Source: GWB1-39-12 sp964435575
GTDB taxonomy: Bacteria; Patescibacteriota; Microgenomatia; UBA8517
NCBI GenBank assembly: GCA_964435575.1
Contig: CAYSZS010000006.1
Span: forward strand, 1-45,205
Direction of reading: 5' to 3'
DNA length: 45,205 bases
The translations under genes were made by a program, and so were the position numbers. The notes under the pieces were generated by a model. That model searched no databases. It saw nothing but the letters and a program-made list of their open reading frames with translations, and was not told the DNA's origin. Positions 1-8,504 of this stretch are shown in pieces; position 1 is the stretch's first letter, and each line of letters starts with the position of its first letter.

Positions 1-451
1 GATTTTGATCTAAAATAATGTTTTCAAGTATTGTCAAAAACCGATTTGAGTAATACTTATAAACGGGCATTCCTCCTTCCAAAGCTTTTGTTCGACTCCT
101 TATTCTTGACCCCAATACTATATCAAAACGCTTTTGTTCAATCGGTCTTATGATTTCACCCAGAAGAGAACTATCATACTGATAATCCGGATGAATCATT
201 ACAACAATATCTGCCCCTGCATTTAGTGCCAAGCTATAGCAAGTCTTTTGATTTCCTCCATAGCCTCTATTTTGAGAGTGAACAAAAGTTTTTAACCCAA
301 GCTTTTTTGCAAGTATAACCGTTTTGTCGTGACTACCATCATCGACCAAAATTATTTCGTCTGCAATGTTGGGTGACATATCGGTAAGCGTCTTTTTTAG
401 CGTTTTCTCCGCGTTATAAGCAGGCATTACTACGATAATCTTCTCTTTCAT
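1..451 (-). CDS. Family 2 glycosyltransferase (DPM1-like), 3' end cut by window edge
   Basis: The frame starts at ATG 451-449 and stays open to base 1, so about 150 N-terminal residues are visible and the C-terminus lies outside. The translation opens with the GT2 signature VVMPAYNAEKTL, followed by EIILVDDGSHDKT, the nucleotide-sugar binding strand. The metal-binding DxD position reads MIHPDYQYD, where most relatives have DADGQ. This HPD variant is seen in polyprenyl-phosphate glycosyltransferases of the DPM1/GtrB group. A later LGSRI matches the GSR motif of the same group. The likely role is moving a sugar from a nucleotide donor to polyprenyl phosphate on the cytoplasmic face. It lies 2 bp after the large membrane protein 454-3345 and is presumably cotranscribed with it. 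Donor sugar is unknown. Confidence 0.88.
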   Translation of the reverse strand, partial: MKEKIIVVMPAYNAEKTLKKTLTDMSPNIADEIILVDDGSHDKTVILAKKLGLKTFVHSQNRGYGGNQKTCYSLALNAGADIVVMIHPDYQYDSSLLGEIIRPIEQKRFDIVLGSRIRSRTKALEGGMPVYKYYSNRFLTILENIILDQN

Positions 452-453
452 AA

Positions 454-3345
454 TCAATACTTAATTCTCCTCCTAAAGATAAACGTAAAACCTATTAAAA
501 AGAGTGTAATACCGCTACCAACCATGCCTGGATAAACATATTTTTGAGGTAAGAAATAAACATCATACTCTCCGTCTTTTTCGATATAAAAACCGTTGAT
601 TAAACCATATAACGGGTAGGAATTCTCCTTTTCGCCGGTTTGGACATATTCGATCTGCCACAATGAGTCATACGATTCAGAAAATACCAAGGTTGCAGGA
701 CTTTCAAGTCCTTTAATACTGACTTTGTAGTGTGTGGGCGATATTCTTGTATATTTTAACCCAGGTGGTTTATCATTGAAAAAAAGTGAGTCATTAGGGT
801 TGGAATCTAAAAACCCCCTGAATAAGTCTCTCCTCTTCTCATCATCAAGATCATTCCAGTTATAAACTTCGTAATGATTAATCTTGTCACGAAAGTTATT
901 TAGCTCTCCTTCTGGAATGCTAACCAGTGCATTTATTACATTAAGATCTCCTTTAGTTTTTATGCTTATTTCGCCGTCTTTATCAATTTTTCCAATGTAG
1001 AGCCAAAACAAAAACGCACAATCATATTCAAAAAACTTATCAGGTATTTCCTTATATCCGGTTAGTTTAATATAAGTTTTTTCTGAACACTCTCCGTTAG
1101 TTCCGATTGGCCCATTTAGTTTGTTTTCACCTTGTTTGAATTCCAATACACCTCCACTTTTACTGTTCATTACCCTCGCAAAAACCATATCACCCGAATG
1201 TAGTTTCTCATTTCTGATTACTAGCTCTCGATAGCCTTCCCCCACAGCCCAACCTCCACCGTAGTCAAAGTCCTGATAATCTAGATCATACTTTTCCTGC
1301 AAAAAGTTACGCCACCATAGAAAATCCTCAGTATCACGCTTCCACCAACCGTTCTCGTCGGGATCCGGACCCAAATATTTTGCCGGAAAGATAAATTTAT
1401 CTTCAGTAATAGTTGACATCAAAAAGTCAAGGTTATCTTTTTCAAATAAAATTATTTTTGTATTTGGATTACCTAAACTTGCAATGGTAGCTTCAGGCGC
1501 CGCTTCGGCAAATAAAATGGCGTTTTGGGAAAGATCAAATCGTTCGATACCGACCAACTCATCATAAATCCTGTCCGAGCCAACAATAATAAAAGTATTC
1601 TCGGCCAGATAAAAATGTTCGACGTCTTTTTTAGTCTTCAAGACGGAAACGGGCGGACTCGAAACCATCCCTTCAATCCAAGGAAGATTCGACAACTGGT
1701 CTAAAAATACATTGTAGTAATCAATATTATCCTGTTTTAATTCCTCACGTCTTGTGTCAGGGTAAGGATAGACAATATATTTAACTCCTGCAATTTCCAT
1801 AAGCTCACCCATAAACGAAGCTTCACGAAGATAGTTAAAAAGTTCGTAACTTCCAACTGTCCCAATCGCGAAAGGTCTTTTATCCACTAATCTCAGTGCT
1901 TCTGCAGCCGGATGAACGGGAGATGCAAAACCAAGCGGCGGTCTCGAAGGAATCCATAACACTCTACCGAAATCACGATCTTGCTTTAAAATATCGGCTA
2001 TATTAAAAAACTCTTCCTCATAAACAGGGTCTGATAAAGTTCCGGTCATCTGGCCCGACCAGACTGGTCTGGCAAGTAGTAAAATGTAAGTTGTAAGAAA
2101 TAGGACTAAAGATCTAGGATTTAGGATATATGATTTAAGAAATGTTCTACTCATCTTTAGATCTTGTGTTAACTTTATGATCCCATCAGTTGTAAAACCT
2201 ATTAAAACGGCGTAGGAAAGAGATACTAAAAAGTAGAATTTAGTGGAGTCTCTGAATAAAGAAAACCCCGGAATATTTTCAAAAAGCCAAGGATAAACTT
2301 GTACAAAAGGGGGATTACTTCCCTTAACCAAAAATACGCTTATTATTGCAACAAAGAGCCAAAAAAACACTACTCTTAACTTTTGGAATCTTTCTTTCGA
2401 TTTATTCAAATAAACTACCAAAGGAGCTGAAAAGACTAAAAGCGGGATAAGCAGAAACTCTTTATAATCACGAACAGCGGAAATTTTTCCAAATACATTT
2501 TTATACCAATGCGGCTGAAGCATAAGTAGTGCGTGCTTCCATGTCGCGAAACTTAAAAATGAAGTCTCTGTAAGTCTATTGAAATTTGCAGATATTGACT
2601 CTGTTCTGACCAAAAGCATTGGTAATATCCAATAAGAATTCAAACCCAGAAAAATAATAGTGCTCATCCCCATAACGTAGATCCATTCCAAAAACCAATA
2701 AGCTACTTTACTCCTAGATATTAAAAAAAGCTTATATAAAAATCGTAAAAACAAAAGAATTAAAAGCACATAGACGAAACGTATGTCTAAAAAGCCGAGT
2801 ATAAACATTCCCAATCCCGCAAATAACTTCGATTTTAATGAGCTTCTATAAGCTTCTTCAAATAAAACAAAAGTTAAAGGTAAAAATGTATAAGCTAGCG
2901 CAATTTTAAGTTGGCCGCCGTCGATCAGAAGTACAAAATAGGTAGTTGTTAAATAAAAAAGGGTTGCAATGAATATTCCAGATCTCCCGATTTGGTATTT
3001 TATCAACAGCTTATATATCGAAATAACTCCGAGAATAAGAGACAATAATAAAAATATTCGCTCTACGATTTCGAATGAAAAACTAAGTATACCCAAAAGT
3101 CCAAAAACTAGGTTATTAGGCCACGACCACATGGTCAAAATTCCATTCTCCCCCATTCCCTCACCGCCGATAATCTGCCACGTTGGAGGAATGCTGAAAC
3201 CTATTTTTAAAGATTCCGGATATACATATGGAAAATCATTGGCTACTCTCGGTCCGGGAATAAAAAACTTCCAAAATACTAAAATTAAAATAATTAGAAG
3301 CATTAATTTATCTTTTATGTTGGTCTTTTTGCGTGTTAGAATCAT
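454..3345 (-). CDS. YfhO/GT-C-like multi-pass membrane glycosyltransferase with large C-terminal domain
   Basis: The protein has 963 aa. About a dozen membrane segments fill residues 14-430, a large soluble part covers about 430-930, and a last membrane helix lies at about 938-957. A short acidic loop follows helix 1 (VANDFPY, about 34-40), where GT-C enzymes usually carry catalytic acidic residues. KGSNPPF (341-347), followed by FRDSTKF (364-370), is shared with the proteins at 5178-8504 and 29307-31259. The C-terminal stretch LVFSESYDSLW resembles the YfhO C-terminal module. By family it should act on the outer membrane face with a lipid-linked sugar; donor and acceptor are unknown. The ATG at 3345 lies 3 bp from the opposing start at 3349. 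Met15 (ATG at 3303-3301), just before helix 1, is a real alternative start. A heptad repeat array encodes about residues 395-422. Confidence 0.8.
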   Translation of the reverse strand: MILTRKKTNIKDKLMLLIILILVFWKFFIPGPRVANDFPYVYPESLKIGFSIPPTWQIIGGEGMGENGILTMWSWPNNLVFGLLGILSFSFEIVERIFLLLSLILGVISIYKLLIKYQIGRSGIFIATLFYLTTTYFVLLIDGGQLKIALAYTFLPLTFVLFEEAYRSSLKSKLFAGLGMFILGFLDIRFVYVLLILLFLRFLYKLFLISRSKVAYWFLEWIYVMGMSTIIFLGLNSYWILPMLLVRTESISANFNRLTETSFLSFATWKHALLMLQPHWYKNVFGKISAVRDYKEFLLIPLLVFSAPLVVYLNKSKERFQKLRVVFFWLFVAIISVFLVKGSNPPFVQVYPWLFENIPGFSLFRDSTKFYFLVSLSYAVLIGFTTDGIIKLTQDLKMSRTFLKSYILNPRSLVLFLTTYILLLARPVWSGQMTGTLSDPVYEEEFFNIADILKQDRDFGRVLWIPSRPPLGFASPVHPAAEALRLVDKRPFAIGTVGSYELFNYLREASFMGELMEIAGVKYIVYPYPDTRREELKQDNIDYYNVFLDQLSNLPWIEGMVSSPPVSVLKTKKDVEHFYLAENTFIIVGSDRIYDELVGIERFDLSQNAILFAEAAPEATIASLGNPNTKIILFEKDNLDFLMSTITEDKFIFPAKYLGPDPDENGWWKRDTEDFLWWRNFLQEKYDLDYQDFDYGGGWAVGEGYRELVIRNEKLHSGDMVFARVMNSKSGGVLEFKQGENKLNGPIGTNGECSEKTYIKLTGYKEIPDKFFEYDCAFLFWLYIGKIDKDGEISIKTKGDLNVINALVSIPEGELNNFRDKINHYEVYNWNDLDDEKRRDLFRGFLDSNPNDSLFFNDKPPGLKYTRISPTHYKVSIKGLESPATLVFSESYDSLWQIEYVQTGEKENSYPLYGLINGFYIEKDGEYDVYFLPQKYVYPGMVGSGITLFLIGFTFIFRRRIKY
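2079..2162. repeat. Degenerate 7-bp tandem repeat array inside a membrane-protein gene
   Basis: Twelve consecutive 7-bp units in one phase resemble N-T-A-R-G-A-T on the plus strand, for example CTAGGAT followed by TTAGGAT at 2114-2127. The phase holds to a TTTAGAT unit at 2156-2162. The unit length is not a multiple of three, so successive units are read in different frames. The array encodes about residues 395-422 of the 454-3345 protein, the link into its last core membrane helices. Confidence 0.7.
3334..3342 (+). promoter_or_regulatory. Extended -10 promoter for 3349-4857
   Basis: TGTTAGAAT has the TGn extension and a 5/6 match to TATAAT (TAGAAT at 3337-3342). It ends 6 nt before the ATG at 3349, so transcription would start at or beside the start codon. 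I see no convincing -35 box. The promoter lies inside the 5' end of the opposing gene. Confidence 0.5.
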
Positions 3346-3348
3346 CGT

Positions 3349-4857
3349 ATGTATATATTCAAAAAATCGTTGCCCTTACTTATTATATATTCAGCGGTTG
3401 TTTTACTCTACTTCCCTTCACTCACGACATACTTTTCCCACGATGATTTTTTTCACTTTAAGATCAGCATGACGGACGGAAGTTTAGGTCAATTTGTTAA
3501 TTTTTTCGGTTTTCATCCTTTCAATGAAAGATTAATAGCTTTTTACAGACCTATATTTAGGGAAGTTTTATATAACACTTTCTATAATCTTTTTGGGTTA
3601 AACCAACTACCCTTCAGATTACTTTCTTTTGCAATACATTTTATCAATATCTATCTGGTTTTTAACTTAATGCAATTACTCTTCAAGAAGAAGTTCATTT
3701 CCTATTTCGCATCCTTTTTCTTTGCGATAACTGCCGCCAACGTATCGTCTTTTTATTACCTCGCTGGAGGAATACAAACACAAGGTGCAACTATGCTTAT
3801 TTTGCTATCTATAATTACCTTTATACTCTACCTTGACGAAAAAGCGATAAAACTAAAATATTTTTCTTTTGTATTTTTCATTTTAGCTCTCTCATCGCAC
3901 GAACAATCAGCAATTATTCCTTTGCTGATGGTGGGAATATTATTTATCAAGTTCAAGTATAAAACTGCTATCAAGAAAATATTCACCTTATGGTCGTTTT
4001 TTTTGTTTGTAGCAATATATATTTATTTAAATATAACTGTAATCGGTTATTCATCAACTGAAACTCAATACCAAATGGTTTTCGGTTTAAAAACGAATCT
4101 GCAAACGATTTTATGGTATTTGGTTTGGGCGCTCGGATTGCCAGAAACTTTTGTTGATTTTCTGCTTCCGAGTTTCAAATTAAACCCGAGTCTGATGCGC
4201 TACTGGGGAAATTATTACCGTACTATCTTTCCGGCATTTACCGTATCCGTAATATTAATCTTAACTGCAAAAATAATTATTTATTTCAAAAAAAAGAATC
4301 TACTATTCGATAAGAAGTTTTTGTTTTTAATTACCTGGTTCCCACTCGGTATTCTGCCTGTACTTTTTCTACCCGCTCACAAATCCACCCATTATCTATA
4401 CCCTTCTTTACCCGCTTTCTGGGGAATAATTGCGTACCTGATATTTAACGGTTACAACTTATTAATAAAGCACCATCTTAAATTATCAAACATATTTCTT
4501 TTTGCTCTTTTAACTTCTTTAACACTCTTGTCATCCACCTCGGCTGTTCTCGGAAGGACTACATACTGGGCTGCGCAAAGGGGAAGATTAGCCGGAATAT
4601 TAATTGATGAAGTCAAAACAAAATACCCTACTCTTCCCAAAGGGGCTGTACTATATTTTACAAACGATCCGGAATATCCCTTCGTCAGCGAAGCTTGGGG
4701 TGGCACTTCAAAGCAAGCCTATTTTGCCCTTAATGGAGAAGACGGACTACAACTTCTTTATAACGATCCTGCTCTTAGGGTATTCTATGAAGATTTAGGA
4801 GGCGTACCCGAAAACTTTCCAGAAGAAAAGATATATATACTAGTTGCCCGCATTTAG
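3349..4857 (+). CDS. GT-C-type multi-pass membrane glycosyltransferase (DD-motif family)
   Basis: The protein has 502 aa with about eleven hydrophobic segments, the first at about 8-24. The first outer loop carries FSHDDFFHF (Asp32-Asp33). A double acidic residue after helix 1 is the usual catalytic signature of GT-C enzymes. The same layout (DDW after helix 1) occurs at 18342-20165 and 20187-21743, so these probably form one family. The C-terminal 90 residues look extracytoplasmic and soluble. The expected role is transfer of a sugar from a polyprenyl carrier on the outer face; substrates cannot be read. It stands alone on the plus strand between two minus-strand units. Its 3' end overlaps the convergent gene 4840-5181 by 18 bp. 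Confidence 0.75.
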   Translation: MYIFKKSLPLLIIYSAVVLLYFPSLTTYFSHDDFFHFKISMTDGSLGQFVNFFGFHPFNERLIAFYRPIFREVLYNTFYNLFGLNQLPFRLLSFAIHFINIYLVFNLMQLLFKKKFISYFASFFFAITAANVSSFYYLAGGIQTQGATMLILLSIITFILYLDEKAIKLKYFSFVFFILALSSHEQSAIIPLLMVGILFIKFKYKTAIKKIFTLWSFFLFVAIYIYLNITVIGYSSTETQYQMVFGLKTNLQTILWYLVWALGLPETFVDFLLPSFKLNPSLMRYWGNYYRTIFPAFTVSVILILTAKIIIYFKKKNLLFDKKFLFLITWFPLGILPVLFLPAHKSTHYLYPSLPAFWGIIAYLIFNGYNLLIKHHLKLSNIFLFALLTSLTLLSSTSAVLGRTTYWAAQRGRLAGILIDEVKTKYPTLPKGAVLYFTNDPEYPFVSEAWGGTSKQAYFALNGEDGLQLLYNDPALRVFYEDLGGVPENFPEEKIYILVARI

Positions 4858-5181
4858 CTTCTTATACTCAATCAAGGCTTGAGTTATTCCAATCATCCAC
4901 CCGATGAAGCTTATCTTCATAATAATTTCCGCCAAATATCCTAACCCAAAAACAGCTAGAACCGCAGAAATTAAAAACAGACCAAATGCCCAAGAAAACG
5001 AAACGTCACTCTTAAACTTCTTTTCAATAACTATTGTCAACCAGCCGGGTAAAACCATCCAATAAATTATAGACATTACACTTATACTTGAGTTTAAAAT
5101 TCGCCAATAAATTTCGAGCCCAACCAATGTTATGAAAAACAAGGCATATAACACAAATATAAAGGCTTTCAATTTTTTCAT
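4840..5181 (-). CDS. Small membrane protein of unknown function
   Basis: The protein has 113 aa with three or four hydrophobic segments (about 7-25, 33-50, 62-84 and 88-104) and a basic tail. I recognise no family motif. It is the last gene of the unit that begins with ornithine carbamoyltransferase at 11193. It starts in an ATGA overlap with the stop of 5178-8504, which suggests translational coupling to that large membrane protein. It could be an accessory subunit or a small-molecule flippase-like protein, but this rests on position only. The 3' end overlaps the plus-strand gene 3349-4857. Confidence 0.65.
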   Translation of the reverse strand: MKKLKAFIFVLYALFFITLVGLEIYWRILNSSISVMSIIYWMVLPGWLTIVIEKKFKSDVSFSWAFGLFLISAVLAVFGLGYLAEIIMKISFIGWMIGITQALIEYKKLNAGN

Positions 5182-8100
5182 TTCACAACTTTTCTAATCT
5201 CTAGTCCGATCAAAAAGATTGCCGCTGCGACAATTGATAAAAAAGAAATCATCTTAGCTTTCTTGAAATAATCTTCCGGAGTAAATTTAATTTCAATCTC
5301 ATATGTTCCCTCCTTATCAGTAAGCCAACCATTTGCATATCCATTAACCATAAAATGCTTATCTTCGACAATTTGCGAATCGCCGCCAATAAATGCTTTC
5401 CAACCTGAATTATAAAGCTCGGAAAAAACAACCATCTCGTTTTCACTATCCTCTTTTTGAATAAATACTCTATACAAAGTCGGATTAATCTTTTCCCACT
5501 CTATTTGAGTTTTTGTTTCATCAAACGCTCCATTTTCTGCAATCAACGACACTTCCGGTAATTCATGATGGCTTACCCTCAAATTTCTAATTTGAATTTC
5601 GAAGCTGGATTTTTTTTCTGAACATTCGTCTATTAAAATCAGATTTTTCTTACAAACCACTTTTTCCGTAGGCAAAATTTTCAAAATACCTTTAGTTGCA
5701 CCCGGAGTTGTAGTAAAATTTTTCTCCATTCTTTTCCAGCCATGATATATCTTCTCCTTTCTTATTCCACCCGATAGGATTGGAGAGTCATCTCTATCAA
5801 TATCCTGAAATAAGTTAACTTCGAATGAATCTCCTTCAACAAATCTATAATCAAAAGAAACTATGAAGGTTGTAGGAGTAGTAGGAATTTTTATATTCCA
5901 ACTATTATCTATCGAGTCGGAAACTATAAATTCTTTCTCTTCGACTACATTAGTCGGTGTAAAACTGTCTTTTGCGAAAAAAGCCACTTCGTGCTCACCT
6001 TTCTCAAGATAAAATATTTTTTCAGTCAAGAGGTTACCATCCACATACAAAGTATTTTCATCTAAATCGTCCGCGTTTATTCCAAAGCTTCCGGGTTCTG
6101 GTAATTCAAAGCCAAATATTACGTACTTTTTCTCGGAAACCGGCAACTCAAACTTAGGTTTTATACCCCAAACTGTTAAAAATTCTGATATATTATTAGC
6201 TGCATTCGAACTGACCCTATCTAGAAGAATCCATTGGTATAAAAGAGACATTTTTATTAAATCCTCGATAGATGAACGATCCCCCATAAACTGACTAAAT
6301 TCAGGTTCCATATTTTGGAATTCTTTTTTGTAACTTGCTTCCGCCTTCAAAATAGCTTTCTCATTTCTCCCTTCCTTTTTAAGTTTATAAACCTCAATTG
6401 CTCTTTTATCGAGTATTCCAGTTTTATATATTAGCCATCCAAAATAGTCTTCCTGGGAGCCTTCCAAAAGTTTTTCTTTTAATCTTGCAAGAGGATAAAA
6501 AAAACTCCCCGGAAGGTGTTTTACATAAAATAACCGAGAAAGTAAATCTTCTTCCGTAAGATCCTTTGGGAGAGGTGTATTTACTTTTTGAAAATATATG
6601 TTTTTGAAAAAAAATATTGATTTCTGAAAGGAAACGTTACCATTTTGGGTGGAAGAATATAAAAATGCATTTTTTTCTTCCGGATAGTTATCAGAAAAAG
6701 AAGTTATCTCAGGAATCTTGGCATCGTTTGTTAATAGTAAATTTTTTGTAGAATAAATTTTCGGCCATAAATAATTTTTACTAACTTCATAAATTGAAAT
6801 TTTTCCCTCGCTAAATTTCTTGTATAAAAAGTTGTCTTCTTCTAATTTTCCAAGAACTGCTTCTACTGAAGAAGGATTCGCCATTTGTCTTTCCTTGTAA
6901 TCAATGTCATTTCTCAAAAGTATATGGCTGGCGTTTGTATAAGGGATAAAATTAATTATATTTCTTGAAAGTTGATTTTTCGAAATTTCTGCGGATAGAT
7001 CATTATAAAAGGGAATTGTTGTTCTAAGTGAAATTCCAGGAGTTGTAAAAAGACTACTCGTCAGCTCTACCCCTCTATATGGCTTTTCCCAGCTGTGTGT
7101 TATTCCTTCATCTCCTATTGGCAAAGCTATAAAACGACTGTTTTTTGCATTTTCCTTAAGAAAATTATTTGCGCTTTTGTAATAGGAAGGCACCGTTACT
7201 TCATAACTCTCCAGCTCATTACTACCAGAATATTTAATGTTTGTGAAAACTAATCCTGACCAAAAAGGAAAACCCCAAACGACAATTAGAAACACTAAAG
7301 ATAAAAAATAAATAAATGTGTATTTAGCTTTAGAGGAAATTTTCCAAACTGCAAAAGTAAAAATGAGTGACGAAGAGAGTGGGAGTAAAAAACCAATTTT
7401 TTCAAAGGGATTTCGAAAAACCTGAAAGATTGTACTTTTTAGAAAAATTGTCTGAAATAGTTCACCAAAAGGGCTTTGAACTCCTTTGGTTAAAAAGAGA
7501 CTAATAATAAATAGACTACCCAAATAAAGAATTTCTTTGTTTTTCTTAAATTTTAAAATCGCCCAAAAAATGCTTCCCACCGCAAAAAACTGAATTCCCC
7601 TAACTGCAAAAACATCATAATATTTTGCCCAAATTGGTCCAATTTGTATGAAATCAGCGTGAAGGAGTCTTACCAAATCGGTCAATCTCCCCAAGCTTTC
7701 GCTTATCGAATAGAGGGTAGACAAATTTCCGATAGAACTAAAATACTTAGAGATTGCGGCATCATAAGTAGAAGTTCCGACGAAACTAAGTACCTGACTT
7801 AACCACCATAGATTAAAAGTCACGAAGAAAAATAGACTCAAGGAAAAATATGTAATCAAAAAAACACGAATACCCTTATCAAATACTAATCGGAAAATAG
7901 ATGTGAAAGAAAATATTAGCCATAAAAGTATCACAAAAGCGGGTGAAGTCAAAGCATAAGAAAAAATGACGGTAACGAGTGCAAGGTATATTGAATAACG
8001 AACATCCTTTAACCTAATACCTTTTAAGAAGAGTAACCACGCAAGCGGAATAAGAACCCAAAAAAACATATGGTTATAAAGAAACCTATTCCAAACGTTT

Positions 8101-8504
8101 ACTAATACGAAGGGATTAAACCAATAAAAGAAAACAGCTAAAATAATGAATTTTTGAGGCAGTTTAGGAAAAAATTCTTTGCTTAAATAACCTATCGATA
8201 TACCGGAAACAAGAAGTAAAAACCAAAAAAGTCCTGCTTCAATAAGATATGCTGGTACTCCTGTCTTTTCTATTTGGAACAAAAACCAATAGGTTGGAAA
8301 AGAAGCAGTTATATTTCCGGCTGTGTTGCCTAAACCCGGGGAAGACCATGACCAACGTGTCATTTCGTATTCTATCTGGAGATCATAAAAGGGTAGTGCG
8401 GACTCTGCAGCCCCAAGTAAATTTTTTTCTCTGAACCAAATAGTAACGAGAATAAGCGAGGTAATTACCACAAAGAGTTGCCAATTATATTTCTTAAATC
8501 TCAT
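5178..8504 (-). CDS. YfhO/GT-C-like membrane glycosyltransferase with long extracytoplasmic region
   Basis: The protein has 1108 aa, the largest here. Helix 1 lies at about 9-24, and about twelve membrane segments follow up to residue 420. A long soluble region comes next, then one final helix near 1085-1102. KGVQSPFGELF (340-350) and FRNPFEKIG (363-371) align in position and spacing with the paralogues at 454-3345 and 29307-31259. The C-terminal block VVFSELYNSGWKAFIGG followed by NGYANGW resembles the YfhO C-terminal module. A beta-rich segment at about 850-1000 (FIVSFDYRFVEGDSFEVNL) looks like a carbohydrate-binding sandwich, which is a guess. It shares ATGA overlaps with the carbamoyltransferase upstream and the small membrane protein downstream, so it may act on carbamoylated sugars. 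Substrate is unknown. Confidence 0.78.
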   Translation of the reverse strand: MRFKKYNWQLFVVITSLILVTIWFREKNLLGAAESALPFYDLQIEYEMTRWSWSSPGLGNTAGNITASFPTYWFLFQIEKTGVPAYLIEAGLFWFLLLVSGISIGYLSKEFFPKLPQKFIILAVFFYWFNPFVLVNVWNRFLYNHMFFWVLIPLAWLLFLKGIRLKDVRYSIYLALVTVIFSYALTSPAFVILLWLIFSFTSIFRLVFDKGIRVFLITYFSLSLFFFVTFNLWWLSQVLSFVGTSTYDAAISKYFSSIGNLSTLYSISESLGRLTDLVRLLHADFIQIGPIWAKYYDVFAVRGIQFFAVGSIFWAILKFKKNKEILYLGSLFIISLFLTKGVQSPFGELFQTIFLKSTIFQVFRNPFEKIGFLLPLSSSLIFTFAVWKISSKAKYTFIYFLSLVFLIVVWGFPFWSGLVFTNIKYSGSNELESYEVTVPSYYKSANNFLKENAKNSRFIALPIGDEGITHSWEKPYRGVELTSSLFTTPGISLRTTIPFYNDLSAEISKNQLSRNIINFIPYTNASHILLRNDIDYKERQMANPSSVEAVLGKLEEDNFLYKKFSEGKISIYEVSKNYLWPKIYSTKNLLLTNDAKIPEITSFSDNYPEEKNAFLYSSTQNGNVSFQKSIFFFKNIYFQKVNTPLPKDLTEEDLLSRLFYVKHLPGSFFYPLARLKEKLLEGSQEDYFGWLIYKTGILDKRAIEVYKLKKEGRNEKAILKAEASYKKEFQNMEPEFSQFMGDRSSIEDLIKMSLLYQWILLDRVSSNAANNISEFLTVWGIKPKFELPVSEKKYVIFGFELPEPGSFGINADDLDENTLYVDGNLLTEKIFYLEKGEHEVAFFAKDSFTPTNVVEEKEFIVSDSIDNSWNIKIPTTPTTFIVSFDYRFVEGDSFEVNLFQDIDRDDSPILSGGIRKEKIYHGWKRMEKNFTTTPGATKGILKILPTEKVVCKKNLILIDECSEKKSSFEIQIRNLRVSHHELPEVSLIAENGAFDETKTQIEWEKINPTLYRVFIQKEDSENEMVVFSELYNSGWKAFIGGDSQIVEDKHFMVNGYANGWLTDKEGTYEIEIKFTPEDYFKKAKMISFLSIVAAAIFLIGLEIRKVVK

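Noticed and set aside
2969..3472. Open frame of 167 codons on the plus strand
   Set aside because: It runs antisense through the first helices of 454-3345 and then out of frame into 3349-4857; its translation shows no family pattern.
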